Positions 24,549 through 34,071 of a stretch of 36,300 bases of DNA are shown here, piece after piece. The first letter of the stretch is position 1; every line of letters starts with the position of its first letter. The DNA lies in the NCBI GenBank assembly GCA_045133615.1, contig JBGUUQ010000020.1, positions 1-36,300 of the forward strand, given 5' to 3'. The notes beneath the pieces were generated by a model, which did no database searches, had not been told where the DNA came from, and saw nothing but the letters and a program-made list of their open reading frames with translations. Made by a program: the position numbers and the translations under genes. This DNA comes from M3 sp045133615. GTDB lineage: Bacteria; Bacteroidota; Bacteroidia; Bacteroidales; Muribaculaceae.

Positions 24549-26714
24549 TTATATCTTCGTCAGGCGGATTACTTTGCTGGCATATTCTCCATTTAAGCGA
24601 ATCTCTATGCCCGATTGCATCAAGAAACGTCCCGAAAACGAAGAGCCTTCCCAATGATCCGTTTTGCCAATACGATTTACCTCTGTCAATGTGTAGGTGG
24701 CATCAGGGTCAAGTCCGGCAAAATAGAATCGCGGACGGGCAAAGTCTACATAATGCTCAAATTTATAGGCGAAGAACACGGCTTGACTCTTTGCATCGTC
24801 GACAAACATCTGCGAACAATATCCTCCTCCGTCGTATGGCGAAATCAATCGATATAAATCACCCTGTTGGATTATCGGACGTAATTCTTTGTAAGCAGCA
24901 AATGCATTCTGAACAAACTTTACCTCATCGTCAGTAAGATCGCTCGGCTTCATTTCCATACCCATACGCCCGGTCATAGCCACATCCGTGCGGAACTTCA
25001 ACGGAATCACTCTTCCGGTCTGATGGTTGGGAGATGCACTGATGTGCTGTGCCATCGCACATGCAGGGAAGAACATACTTGTGCCGTATTGGATAAACAA
25101 TCGCTGTTTTGCATCAGTATTGTCGCTCACCCAAAACTCATCGAAATATGGCATCAAGCCGTAGTTGACACGTCCGCCTCCACTTGCACAGGCTTGAATC
25201 ACGAGTTCGGGATATTTTGCACGAATACGCTCCAATGCCTTGCGCAATCCGAGATGGTAATCAACATAGAGTCGACTCTGCTTGTCATCGCCAAGATAAT
25301 TAGACCCGAAATTCTGTATTTCATAATTGGCATCCCACTTGATGTAGTAAGTGTTCGGAGCTTCTTTCATCACATTGTCTACAACCTTGAAAACGAAGTC
25401 TTGCACTTCGGGATTACTCATATCGAGTACCATCTGTGTGCCTCCGCGTCCGGGTTTAGGTTCACGGTCGGGGTGACAGATTATCCAATCGGGATGCTTT
25501 TCATAAAGTTCACTTTTCAGATTAGTCATTTCCGGCTCAATCCAAATTCCCCACTTCAACCCGCGTTTGGCTGCCTCTTGTTCCAACACACGCACTCCGT
25601 CGGGAAGTTTATCGGTGTCGATATCCCAATCGCCCAATGCGCAATTATCAACACTGCGTTTATATTTCCCGCCAAACCATCCGTCGTCCATCACAAACAA
25701 TTCAGCTCCCAATAATTTCACGCCATCCATCATATCCACCATGCCTTTATGGCTTACATTCAGATATACACCTTCCCATGAATTAAGCAAAATCTTACGC
25801 ATTGCCGTACCATTATGTACCTTATTGTTCAGACGTGCCCAACGATGATATGCACGGCTCACACCACCCATACCCTCATTGCTATATGCAAACGCCAATT
25901 CCGGAGTGGTGAGCGACTCGCCACGAGCCAAAGTATATTGGGTATTCTCCTCATTAATACCTGCGACCAAGCGATGCACATGCTTATATTGTGTCTCAAC
26001 CGACATTTTGTAATTACCACTCCAACAAAGCACAGCGCCCATCACGCGCCCGGCATTCTCCTGTGGTTTCCCATCGAGCGAAAGCATGATATTCGGCCGA
26101 TTAACTACGGCATTTTTTACCCCATTGCGGTCTTGCACCTCAAAGATACCGGGAGTCAACGGATTGGCTGAAAACTGCGCTTCCGCTCCCCATGCTCCAT
26201 GCTCGTGACACAACCATACATCGCCCTGACGCACCGGCATGAATCCACTGGCATATTTAAGCAATGTCACAGGTTTCTTTTCCTCATTGCGAATCACCGA
26301 CCATGTCTCTATCACATCAGCATTGTCATATGCTCGATAACACACATCCACATAGAAGTCATACACTTTGTCTTTGAGTGAAATCGTGTACAAAACTGCA
26401 TTTGATTCTTGCTTTTCAGAGCTTCCCGTACACACCAATTCCGTACTCATATTGCCGTTGGCATGTCGCACACTCAATGCCGTGATATCCTGACATCCGC
26501 GACCAAACGCCGGATAGGCTTCTTCCCATAGGCTGAATGCCATATACACCTCATCAACACTTGCTATTCGCTCTCCGTAATAACTGATATAAAGAGGTTT
26601 GCCCTCTTCTGCTTTCAGCACAAGCGAAGTCCCGGGTGTATTCATTACGATGTCTTTTGCTTGCAGCATCACTCCTATGACGAATGCCGCCAATACCATA
26701 CAAATTTTCCTCAT
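24549..26714 (-). CDS. Secreted alpha-galactosidase, glycoside hydrolase family 36
   Basis: Cleaves terminal alpha-1,6-linked galactose from raffinose-type or galactomannan sugars. Residues 1-19 are a signal peptide (MRKICMVLAAFVIGVMLQA), placing it in the periplasm. After an N-terminal beta-sandwich (about 20-300) comes the TIM barrel with FVMDDGWFGGK, the nucleophile Asp in YIKWDANYE (about 456), CASGGGRVNYG and the acid/base Asp in VSDNTDA (about 530). A small C-terminal beta domain completes 721 residues, normal for GH36. It has its own promoter and terminator; no SusC/SusD pair or sugar regulator is nearby, so it is not part of a visible polysaccharide utilisation locus. Confidence 0.93.
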   Translation of the reverse strand: MRKICMVLAAFVIGVMLQAKDIVMNTPGTSLVLKAEEGKPLYISYYGERIASVDEVYMAFSLWEEAYPAFGRGCQDITALSVRHANGNMSTELVCTGSSEKQESNAVLYTISLKDKVYDFYVDVCYRAYDNADVIETWSVIRNEEKKPVTLLKYASGFMPVRQGDVWLCHEHGAWGAEAQFSANPLTPGIFEVQDRNGVKNAVVNRPNIMLSLDGKPQENAGRVMGAVLCWSGNYKMSVETQYKHVHRLVAGINEENTQYTLARGESLTTPELAFAYSNEGMGGVSRAYHRWARLNNKVHNGTAMRKILLNSWEGVYLNVSHKGMVDMMDGVKLLGAELFVMDDGWFGGKYKRSVDNCALGDWDIDTDKLPDGVRVLEQEAAKRGLKWGIWIEPEMTNLKSELYEKHPDWIICHPDREPKPGRGGTQMVLDMSNPEVQDFVFKVVDNVMKEAPNTYYIKWDANYEIQNFGSNYLGDDKQSRLYVDYHLGLRKALERIRAKYPELVIQACASGGGRVNYGLMPYFDEFWVSDNTDAKQRLFIQYGTSMFFPACAMAQHISASPNHQTGRVIPLKFRTDVAMTGRMGMEMKPSDLTDDEVKFVQNAFAAYKELRPIIQQGDLYRLISPYDGGGYCSQMFVDDAKSQAVFFAYKFEHYVDFARPRFYFAGLDPDATYTLTEVNRIGKTDHWEGSSFSGRFLMQSGIEIRLNGEYASKVIRLTKI

Positions 26715-26784
26715 AATGGTTCTCGTTTTAAGGGTTGTTTGAATTCTATTTGGTTAGTTTTCAATCTTATTTTTGCACCTACTA

Positions 26785-26814
26785 CAAAGATAGGCATTTT
26801 TCATCATTATACAA
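26785..26814 (-). promoter_or_regulatory. Promoter of the alpha-galactosidase gene
   Basis: On the minus strand TTG (26812-26814) is followed after 19 bases by TATCTTTG (26785-26792), matching the Bacteroidetes pattern. The leader would be about 65 bases. It is back to back with the U32 promoter. Confidence 0.72.
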
Positions 26815-26829
26815 GCCGGCCGTTCATAA

Positions 26830-26861
26830 TTTGGAAAAACCGCCCCATTGCCGTAACTTTG
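26830..26861 (+). promoter_or_regulatory. Promoter of the U32 peptidase gene
   Basis: TTTG (26830-26833) is followed after exactly 20 bases by TAACTTTG (26854-26861), a full match to TTTG-N19-21-TAnnTTTG. The ATG is 25 bases downstream of the box. Confidence 0.8.
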
Positions 26862-26886
26862 TACCATAAAAATCGACAATAACGAT

Positions 26887-28158
26887 ATGAACCGCAAAGA
26901 CTTTGAGATAATGGCTCCTGTAGGCAGTTGGGAATCGCTCCATGCTGCCATCAACGCCCATGCCGATGCCATCTACTTCGGCATCCAAGGGCTCAATATG
27001 CGCTCGCGTTCAGCCAACAACTTCACCATCGACGACCTCCCTGAAATTGCACGCATCTGCGAAGCCGAAAAGGTAAAAACCTATCTCACGGTCAATACCG
27101 TAATATTCGACACCGACATTGCCACTTGCCACGCCATCATTGACGCCGCCAAAGCGGCAGGCATCTCGGCCATCATAGCAAGCGATATCGCAGCCATATC
27201 CTACGCCCGCTCTGTCGGTGTAGAAGTCCACATCTCCACGCAAGTCAACATCACGAACATCGAAGCCGTAAAATTTTATGCGCAGTTTGCCGATGTTGTA
27301 GTGCTTGCTCGTGAACTCAACCTCGACCAAGTTCGAACCATCCACGATGCCATTGTCGCAGAAAACATCACCGGTCCTGCCGGACGACTTATCCGTATCG
27401 AAATGTTCTGCCACGGTGCGCTATGCATGGCTGTATCCGGAAAATGCTATCTAAGCCTGCATGAGATGAACTCCAGCGCCAACCGCGGAGCATGCACTCA
27501 GATATGCCGACGCAGCTACACCGTGCGCGACCGAGAAACAGGCGACGAACTCGACATCGAAAACCAATACATCATGTCGCCGCGCGACCTCAAGACAATC
27601 CATTTCCTCAACAAGATGGTCGATGCCGGAGTATCGGTATTCAAGATTGAAGGTCGTGCTCGCGGAGCGGAATACGTGAAAATAGCCGTCGAATGTTACC
27701 ATGAGGCGCTCGAATCGCTCTGCAACGATTCGTTTAGCGACAAACTCATTGCCGGATGGGACAATCGACTACGACAGATTTTCAACCGCGATTTTTGGAA
27801 CGGATATTATCTCGGTCAACGACTCGGTGAGTGGTCGAGCAAATACGGCTCTTCTGCCACACGCACCAAAGTATATGTAGCCAAAGGCATCCGCTATTTC
27901 TCAAATATCGGAGTCGCAGAATTTCATATGGAAAGCGGAGAACTGTGTGTGGGTGATGAAATCGTAATCACAGGTCCCACCACAGGAGCTATAATCATGA
28001 CCGTCGACGAAATCCGCGTCGACCTCAAACCGGTGGAAAAAGCCGTCAAAGGCGACCGCTTCTCTATCAAAGTCGACACCAAAATACGCCCCAGCGACAA
28101 ACTATACAAGTGGGAAGACCCCGCTGTAGTCCGCGCCCGCAATCCGCAGCAACGCTGA
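26887..28158 (+). CDS. U32 family peptidase-like protein (TrhP/YegQ-type)
   Basis: U32 proteins include RlhA and TrhP, which take part in hydroxylation of rRNA and tRNA; proteolysis is claimed only for a few. This 423-residue protein starts with a TIM-barrel-like domain (IMAPVGSWESLHAAINAHADAIYFG at 9 onward). It carries the family signature around EMFCHGALCMAVSGKCYLS and SANRGACTQICRR, with Cys residues that could bind an iron-sulfur cluster. A small C-terminal barrel (about 335-410) follows. Length fits TrhP rather than the longer RlhA. Participation in prephenate-dependent tRNA hydroxylation is an inference from the family. It is convergent with mutS, with two bases between stop codons. 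Confidence 0.88.
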   Translation: MNRKDFEIMAPVGSWESLHAAINAHADAIYFGIQGLNMRSRSANNFTIDDLPEIARICEAEKVKTYLTVNTVIFDTDIATCHAIIDAAKAAGISAIIASDIAAISYARSVGVEVHISTQVNITNIEAVKFYAQFADVVVLARELNLDQVRTIHDAIVAENITGPAGRLIRIEMFCHGALCMAVSGKCYLSLHEMNSSANRGACTQICRRSYTVRDRETGDELDIENQYIMSPRDLKTIHFLNKMVDAGVSVFKIEGRARGAEYVKIAVECYHEALESLCNDSFSDKLIAGWDNRLRQIFNRDFWNGYYLGQRLGEWSSKYGSSATRTKVYVAKGIRYFSNIGVAEFHMESGELCVGDEIVITGPTTGAIIMTVDEIRVDLKPVEKAVKGDRFSIKVDTKIRPSDKLYKWEDPAVVRARNPQQR

Positions 28159-28160
28159 TT

Positions 28161-30776
28161 CTACTCTTTTCCTGTTATTATCTTCTTTATATCATGCAAC
28201 TTGTTCAACGCCGCCATCGGTGTGAGATTGTTGATGTCGGTATGGAGTATCTCATCGCGTATTTGGGCCAACACCGGGTCATCGAGTTGAAAGAACGACA
28301 GTTGTACCCCCGAACGCTCTTCTGCCACACTGCTCAAATCTTTACCGATTGAATCCTGACGATTGTTGGTCTCAAGATGCTTCAGCACTTGGTCGGCGCG
28401 TTTGACAATCGCCGAAGGCATACCCGCCAATTTCGCCACATGGATACCGAAACTATGTTCCGACCCTCCCGGCTGCAATTTGCGCAAAAACACCACCTTG
28501 CCGTTTATCTCTTTCACCGACACATTGTAGTTTACCACTCGCGAGAAACTGTGTTCCATCTCGTTCAATTCATGATAGTGAGTGGCAAACAGCGTCTTTG
28601 GATGCTCCGAGCCGTGCTCATGTATATGTTCTACGATGGCCCATGCAATCGAAATACCATCGTAGGTCGATGTACCGCGACCAAGTTCATCGAAAAGTAT
28701 CAGCGACCGCTGGCTCATATTGTTGAGTATCGATGCCGCCTCGTTCATCTCCACCATGAAAGTAGACTCACCAAGCGAAATATTATCGCTCGCACCGACA
28801 CGTGTGAAAATCTTGTCAACAATACCGATTCGCGCACTGTCGGCAGCCACAAAACACCCTATTTGTGCCATCAGCACATTGAGGGCGGTCTGTCTTAGCA
28901 ATGCCGATTTACCCGACATATTCGGACCGGTAATCATCATTATCTGTTGTCCGGAATTCGACAGCGACACTGAATTGGAAATATACGGTTCACCCGGAGG
29001 CAACTGCTTTTCTATCACCGGATGGCGCCCCTCTGTAATCACAATATCCAACGAATCATCCACCACCGGACGGTTGTAATGATTTTCCATCGCCACACGC
29101 GTAAACGCCGATAGACAATCAAGTCGGGCTATCAGCGACGCATCAAGCTGAATCGCCGGAATATATTCCGCCAATCGAGCCACAAGGTCGTTATAAAGAC
29201 GAGTCTCTATAATGGCAATTCGTTCCTGCGCTCCAAGAATCTTCTCCTCATATTCCTTCAGCTCCTGAGTGATATATCGCTCTGCATTTACAAGTGTCTG
29301 CTTACGTATCCAATCCGAAGGCACCTTATCTTTGTGAGCGTTCGTCACCTCTATATAGTAACCAAACACATTGTTGTATCCGATCTTCAGACTCGTAATG
29401 CCCGTGGCGTCCACCTCTCGAGCCTGTATCTTCATCAGATAGTCTTTTCCCTTAAACGCTATCTCGCGAAGCTCATCGAGTTCGGCATCCACCCCATCGG
29501 CAATCACATTTCCACGCGCCAAGGCCGACGGAGCATCGTTGACAATCTCACGCTCTATCTTGTCGCGCATCGACCGGCATGGATTGAGTTGCTCACCTAT
29601 CGCTCTAAGAGCATCCAACTCGGCATCGCTGCACAACGATTTGATTGGTTCCACTGCCGTAAGAGCCGTTTTCAATTGCACCACCTCACGTGGAGTGATA
29701 CGCCCCACGGCAACCTTCGAAATCAATCGTTCGAGGTCACCGACCTGTTCGAGCGACGACTTCAACTCCTCTCGTTCATCGGGATGGCGGAAGAAATACT
29801 CCACCACATCCAACCGTGCATTGATAGCTTTAACATCTTTCAGCGGGAAAAGCATCCACCGACGCAGCAGTCGGGCACCCATAGGGCTGATAGTCCGGTC
29901 GAGCACATTCAGCAGGCTCTTACCATCCTCGCCAAACGACTCCACCAGCTCCAGATTCTTCACCGTAAACTTATCGAGACGGACAAATCGGTCCTCCTCC
30001 ACCCGCGCAAGGCGAGTGATATGTCCCGTCTGTGTATGCTGGGTGATGTCGAGATAGTGAAGTATAGCCCCCGATGCAATAATCGCCGCATGCATCGAGT
30101 GCACACCGAAACCCTTCAGATTGCTCGTTTCAAACTGTTTAAGCAACCTATCCTTTGCAGCATCGTCGGTAAAAATCCAATCGTCGAGTTCAAACGTAAA
30201 ATATCGCGCTGTCGTGGCATCTTCAAGCAACCTGCGTTTTCCTCGCTCCACAAGCACCTCTTTCGGCGCAAAATTGCCGAGCAGCTTATCCACATAATCC
30301 GTCGTTCCCTCCGCAGTCAGAAATTCTCCGGTAGAAATATCGAGAAACGCCACGCCGCATACACCGCGACCGAAATGCACCGCCGCCACAAAATTATTCT
30401 CGCGATGGTCAAGTATATTATCATTTATCGACACACCGGGAGTCACAAGTTCCGTGATGCCGCGCTTCACAAGCTTCTTGGTCAGCTTCGGGTCTTCAAG
30501 TTGATCGCATATCGCCACACGCTTCCCCGCGCGAACAAGCTTCGGCAGATAAGTATCAAGCGCATGATGGGGAAATCCCGCAAGCTCCACATGCTGTGCA
30601 GCTCCGTTTGCTCGCTTGGTAAGCGTAATACCGAGTATCTCCGATGCCGCTATGGCATCGTCGGAAAACGTCTCATAAAAGTCGCCGACACGAAACAGCA
30701 ATATTGCATCAGGATGTTTCTCCTTCATCTCTAAATACTGCTTCATCAGCGGAGTTTCAACGATTTTTTTTGCCAC
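28161..30776 (-). CDS. mutS: DNA mismatch repair protein MutS
   Basis: Recognises base mismatches and small loops and starts repair with MutL. At 871 residues it has full MutS1 length. Domain I near the start has the mismatch-reading Phe-x-Glu in GDFYETF (about 31-37). The ATPase has Walker A TGPNMSGKS, the LGESTFMVEM signature, Walker B LILFDELGRGTSTYDG and ATHYHEL. The C-terminal helix-turn-helix region (AGMPSAIVKRADQVL and beyond) is complete. The start is GTG at 30774-30776, directly before AKKIVETPLMKQY. Promoter evidence lies about 25-55 bases upstream. Confidence 0.96.
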   Translation of the reverse strand: MAKKIVETPLMKQYLEMKEKHPDAILLFRVGDFYETFSDDAIAASEILGITLTKRANGAAQHVELAGFPHHALDTYLPKLVRAGKRVAICDQLEDPKLTKKLVKRGITELVTPGVSINDNILDHRENNFVAAVHFGRGVCGVAFLDISTGEFLTAEGTTDYVDKLLGNFAPKEVLVERGKRRLLEDATTARYFTFELDDWIFTDDAAKDRLLKQFETSNLKGFGVHSMHAAIIASGAILHYLDITQHTQTGHITRLARVEEDRFVRLDKFTVKNLELVESFGEDGKSLLNVLDRTISPMGARLLRRWMLFPLKDVKAINARLDVVEYFFRHPDEREELKSSLEQVGDLERLISKVAVGRITPREVVQLKTALTAVEPIKSLCSDAELDALRAIGEQLNPCRSMRDKIEREIVNDAPSALARGNVIADGVDAELDELREIAFKGKDYLMKIQAREVDATGITSLKIGYNNVFGYYIEVTNAHKDKVPSDWIRKQTLVNAERYITQELKEYEEKILGAQERIAIIETRLYNDLVARLAEYIPAIQLDASLIARLDCLSAFTRVAMENHYNRPVVDDSLDIVITEGRHPVIEKQLPPGEPYISNSVSLSNSGQQIMMITGPNMSGKSALLRQTALNVLMAQIGCFVAADSARIGIVDKIFTRVGASDNISLGESTFMVEMNEAASILNNMSQRSLILFDELGRGTSTYDGISIAWAIVEHIHEHGSEHPKTLFATHYHELNEMEHSFSRVVNYNVSVKEINGKVVFLRKLQPGGSEHSFGIHVAKLAGMPSAIVKRADQVLKHLETNNRQDSIGKDLSSVAEERSGVQLSFFQLDDPVLAQIRDEILHTDINNLTPMAALNKLHDIKKIITGKE

Positions 30777-30799
30777 GATTCTTCAGGGTTTATTTCTTG

Positions 30800-30831
30800 T
30801 AAAGTTACAAAAACTCACCCAACATTCCAAA
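30800..30831 (-). promoter_or_regulatory. Promoter of mutS
   Basis: On the minus strand TTTG (30828-30831) is followed after 20 bases by TAACTTTA (30800-30807), one base off TAnnTTTG, 24 bases before the GTG start. Confidence 0.6.
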
Positions 30832-30856
30832 TCCCGCCACCAATTCCCTTGCAGAC

Positions 30857-30890
30857 AAAAAAAGTAGACGCGGCAAATTGCCACGCCTAC
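30857..30890 (-). terminator. Intrinsic terminator of the three-gene surface-protein operon
   Basis: On the minus strand a 12-bp stem (GTAGGCGTGGCA/TGCCGCGTCTAC, with two mismatch or wobble positions) and a 3-base loop are followed by seven T. It lies about 35 bases after the last stop codon of the operon. Confidence 0.9.
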
Positions 30891-30925
30891 TGATAATCAT
30901 TTTCATTTGCTTTTTATTAATTGGA

Positions 30926-31801
30926 CTAATAATTGGTTATACATTTTGTCGTAGAAGTTGTCGCTGTTCCACCTTTACCGGATGCTTCACACTTTACATA
31001 GTAAGTGGTACCCGATTCCAACCCGGTAATGGTTGCGGTTATATATTGTCCGCTCACGGTTGCCGTTTTACTTCGAGTAGGATTACTGCTCGTACCATAA
31101 TATATTTTTGCACTCGTCACATTTGCTTCATCTTGGTTATATATCTTATACTGTACTTTCAATGAAGATTTTGTTGCAGTAAAGTCATAAAAACCGATGT
31201 CGGGCTTCTCATAATCACTCGAAGTTCCGCCGGACGAACCTCCGGAACCCGACGATGCTCGATTGTAATAGTGCAATACATAATCAACCCCATTAGAATA
31301 CATTTCCTTTACTACCAATCGGTCACTTGTCAGCTCATAAATTTCTGCATCAAATACACATCCTCCGCACGACATCCAAGCGCCAACCGTAGATGCATCC
31401 ATCTTCAGAACCATATACCCATAATTTGAAGCGTTAAACGTCAATCCTTCTTCATTAATATACCAATAAGCATAGTTGCCAGTCCCATCAACCTTCAATT
31501 CATACTTATCATTACCAAATATCTCATCCGAAAATGTAAACACACAATCAACAATACTGCTGCTCATATGTGAATATCGCCCATCAGTTGTATAATATTT
31601 ACTTTGACTGTGTTGCCAACTTGTTCCAAATAATTTCGACGATAGACGTTCTATCTCCGAACTCACCATCGAGCCGGAACCTCCTGATCCATCCGGTTCA
31701 TCGCTATCATCTCCATCGCCACAAGCAGCTACCGACATGCTCGCCACAAGGCATAGCATGATACTCAAAAATTTAATCGCTTTCATTTTTTTCAGTTTCA
31801 T
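30926..31801 (-). CDS. Putative surface lipoprotein with FN3-like C-terminus
   Basis: A 291-residue lipoprotein. The hydrophobic signal ends VAAC (Cys 27) and is followed by GDGDDSDEPDGSGG, an acidic stretch like the Bacteroidota surface-export signal. Residues about 48-180 are a strand-rich lipocalin-like domain (FGTSWQHSQSKYYTTDGR, DCVFTFSDE, YELKVDGTGNYAYW). A Gly/Ser linker follows, and the last 90 residues resemble a fibronectin III domain (ATITGLESGTTYYVKCEASG). No specific family was recognised. It starts three bases after the upstream gene stops; an ATG at 31786 is an alternative start. Base composition is AT-richer than the flanking mutS. Confidence 0.75.
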   Translation of the reverse strand: MKLKKMKAIKFLSIMLCLVASMSVAACGDGDDSDEPDGSGGSGSMVSSEIERLSSKLFGTSWQHSQSKYYTTDGRYSHMSSSIVDCVFTFSDEIFGNDKYELKVDGTGNYAYWYINEEGLTFNASNYGYMVLKMDASTVGAWMSCGGCVFDAEIYELTSDRLVVKEMYSNGVDYVLHYYNRASSGSGGSSGGTSSDYEKPDIGFYDFTATKSSLKVQYKIYNQDEANVTSAKIYYGTSSNPTRSKTATVSGQYITATITGLESGTTYYVKCEASGKGGTATTSTTKCITNY

Positions 31802-31804
31802 ATT

Positions 31805-33604
31805 TTATTTTGTCATTACTATAGCAAAAGAATCTCCCGAAAAGTATCCGTTTTGATTATAATTCCAATTCTTCCTATATCCGGTTATTCTTGTAGGGTT
31901 ATTCATATCATCAAGTGTTCCGGTCCAACTTTCTCCGGATGTCATCGTATTTGTAGCAAAATACACTACCGTTATCCCTACATCGCCGGATGCATTTAAC
32001 GACCACGAACTACTAACTATCGACGATTCTGATTTAGAGGTCTTAACCGAGCCGTCTTGTTTCAATGTTACATTATAAGTTTCATAATACGGTTCTCCTT
32101 TCACATCATAATGCGTCTCAGTGCATTCCCATGTTCCGGAAATATCAGGGACAGATGTAGTAAATTGTTTTACATCACCCGTTATGAGCATTTCTCCAAT
32201 TCGGATATATGCTTGATAATAGTACGTCGTAACAGGTGACAATCCGGTAAGAGCTATTTCACATTCTCCATCAGAATCATTGGCAGTCACTTCGTAGGTC
32301 TTATCGTCAGTTGATACGATTACACCGCACTCTGCTCCTTCGGGAACATTTGTATATATACATTTTACAATTGCTGATTTATCAGTGATATCGTACACAT
32401 CTCCAGTATTTACACTTGGGCTTAAAGTTCGGAACCTTTTTACAGTGCCATACGTTGCATTAGCCGTAATATCTTTCCCATATCTGTAAACCACATCACT
32501 TGCTCCCGATTTCCTATAATATGCACGATAATAATATTCTGTATCACATTTAAGATTAGATACACCAACCTTAAAACTTAGCGATAATCCGTCCTGATTT
32601 CCTTTAACATTGTATCGGGCTGTTTCAAGAGTCAAATTTTCGGGATTTTCGTCACATATTATACCATAAGTTCCGGCATCGCGGTATTGAGAACCGGCAC
32701 ATCTTACACATCCCTCCAAATCAGCCGACGTGACACCGATATTATAGGCGCCACCGGTCATCATCACGACTGTGTAATATATTTCTCCCACAATAAATTT
32801 TTGTGAATAAAGATGACCCGGAAACGTAAACGTGTCATTATATTTAGGGTACTTTTCTGCTTCGTAAATTTCCTCTTCTTTATTATTTGACAACAGCGAC
32901 TTAAATTTATTCAACAACTCCGAAATCGTGACATATTCATCCATATTGCCACACAACAACGATGTCAAAACCCATATCGTTCGTTTAAGTGGATTTTCAG
33001 AATATTCATTATCGGAACAAACTATTGATGCATCATAAGCAAAATCTAAATCTCCTATAATACTCTTATCGTCGCCAATTGATACCATACATTTGGTTTC
33101 ATCGCGATAATTAAAGTAACAATATAGCGAATCCACCACAAGCCAAACCGGAAGCTTGCTGTCCTTAGATACTACAATACACGCTCTCTGTAATTTTTCA
33201 AAATCAACAAAAGAAAGCATTTCATACATATCACTTTCTACACCTTCACTTTCGTACGGCAATGATGATTTATAGCAAAAATACCCAATGGGAGTTACCC
33301 ATGCCTTTTCCCAAAAATCAATATCTTGTTCTATTTCCAATATACCTTCGACATAAGGGTTATAAAAATAAATGCTGTCAATCTTAGAAATCGCTATTGA
33401 TTCACTGGCATTATTCATCCAAACCTTTTGATATACCGAATCGGTTTCCCCGATTTCAAACGTTATACTGTCGATATGGGAATTAACATAAGTTTCTGCC
33501 GATGTCGGCATATAAAAGCATATTGAGTTATATTTGTCCTTACTCTGGGACATGGCAATAGAGACTGCCATAATTGTAATCACATAAATAATCAACCTTT
33601 TCAT
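31805..33604 (-). CDS. Secreted multi-domain protein, FN3-like repeats, function unknown
   Basis: A 599-residue protein with a signal peptide (MKRLIIYVITIMAVSIAMSQ). The N-terminus carries two copies of a short pattern (HIDSITFE, KIDSIYFY) that recurs in Bacteroidales surface proteins. The middle (about 95-270) is unrecognised. Two FN3-like segments follow: one with LSFKVGVSNLKCDTEYYYRAYYR (about 325-395), one with IALTGLSPVTTYYYQAYIR (about 405-485). The last 110 residues read as a lipocalin-like beta-barrel beginning DISGTWECTE. No catalytic motif was seen. Its start overlaps the preceding gene by four bases. I would expect surface binding or adhesion, but this is only a guess from domains. 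Confidence 0.72.
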   Translation of the reverse strand: MKRLIIYVITIMAVSIAMSQSKDKYNSICFYMPTSAETYVNSHIDSITFEIGETDSVYQKVWMNNASESIAISKIDSIYFYNPYVEGILEIEQDIDFWEKAWVTPIGYFCYKSSLPYESEGVESDMYEMLSFVDFEKLQRACIVVSKDSKLPVWLVVDSLYCYFNYRDETKCMVSIGDDKSIIGDLDFAYDASIVCSDNEYSENPLKRTIWVLTSLLCGNMDEYVTISELLNKFKSLLSNNKEEEIYEAEKYPKYNDTFTFPGHLYSQKFIVGEIYYTVVMMTGGAYNIGVTSADLEGCVRCAGSQYRDAGTYGIICDENPENLTLETARYNVKGNQDGLSLSFKVGVSNLKCDTEYYYRAYYRKSGASDVVYRYGKDITANATYGTVKRFRTLSPSVNTGDVYDITDKSAIVKCIYTNVPEGAECGVIVSTDDKTYEVTANDSDGECEIALTGLSPVTTYYYQAYIRIGEMLITGDVKQFTTSVPDISGTWECTETHYDVKGEPYYETYNVTLKQDGSVKTSKSESSIVSSSWSLNASGDVGITVVYFATNTMTSGESWTGTLDDMNNPTRITGYRKNWNYNQNGYFSGDSFAIVMTK

Positions 33605-34071
33605 CGTTTCTCAATCTTATATGTCACACCATTCACATTAACTAAATACACTCCGGCTCTCAATTTCGCAAGAGGAAATGCATATTCACCGTTGCAATCA
33701 ACGGCTTTGACAAAAACAAGCGTACCATCAAGAGCATAAATAGACACTACACTGTTTGCCTTCATATCCGGAAATACCAATAAATTTTGCCCGATTTTGA
33801 ACGGTTTATCATTCGATTCGATATCAGTAATTTCAGACATATCCACCGATTCATACGTAATCCGACTCATCTTTTCAATTTCGTATTTTACCTCCATATC
33901 ATCGGCAGAAATAACCAAATATTCATCGGAAAAAGTTACTTTAGGCTTTTCAGACAAAGCATACGCTACTTTATCTCCATCAGTTGTCCAAACGACAAGA
34001 TTCGTAATACTGTCTGCATTTGTTCGTATCACACAACAAATGCCAATAATTATAAGTAAGTTGATTCTCAT
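33601..34071 (-). CDS. Small secreted protein with T9SS-type-A-like C-terminal domain
   Basis: A 156-residue protein with a signal peptide (about 1-19, ending TNAD). Residues 24-75 have the pattern WTTDGDKVAYALSEKPKVTF...MSRITYES, a common N-terminal module of Bacteroidales surface proteins. The C-terminal 65 residues (LLVFPD...VSIYALDGTLVF...LAKLRAGVYLVNVNGVTYKIEKR; key words IYALDGTLV and LRAGVYLVNVNG) resemble the type A sorting domain of type IX secretion. It is thus little more than a module plus a sorting-like tail. First gene of the operon; its stop overlaps the next ATG by four bases. No promoter box was found between it and the structured RNA upstream. Confidence 0.72.
   Translation of the reverse strand: MRINLLIIIGICCVIRTNADSITNLVVWTTDGDKVAYALSEKPKVTFSDEYLVISADDMEVKYEIEKMSRITYESVDMSEITDIESNDKPFKIGQNLLVFPDMKANSVVSIYALDGTLVFVKAVDCNGEYAFPLAKLRAGVYLVNVNGVTYKIEKR

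Noticed and set aside
24549..26714. A polysaccharide utilisation locus around the GH36 gene.
   Set aside because: No SusC/SusD pair, hybrid two-component system or second glycoside hydrolase is adjacent; the gene has its own promoter and terminator.
26715..26886. A hidden small gene or RNA between the alpha-galactosidase and U32 genes.
   Set aside because: The gap is accounted for by two back-to-back consensus promoters and their leaders; no other structure was seen.
29334..30734. A 466-codon plus-strand frame antisense to mutS.
   Set aside because: mutS is complete and conserved on the other strand. The antisense translation is rich in His, Arg and Cys with no domain, typical of a shadow frame.
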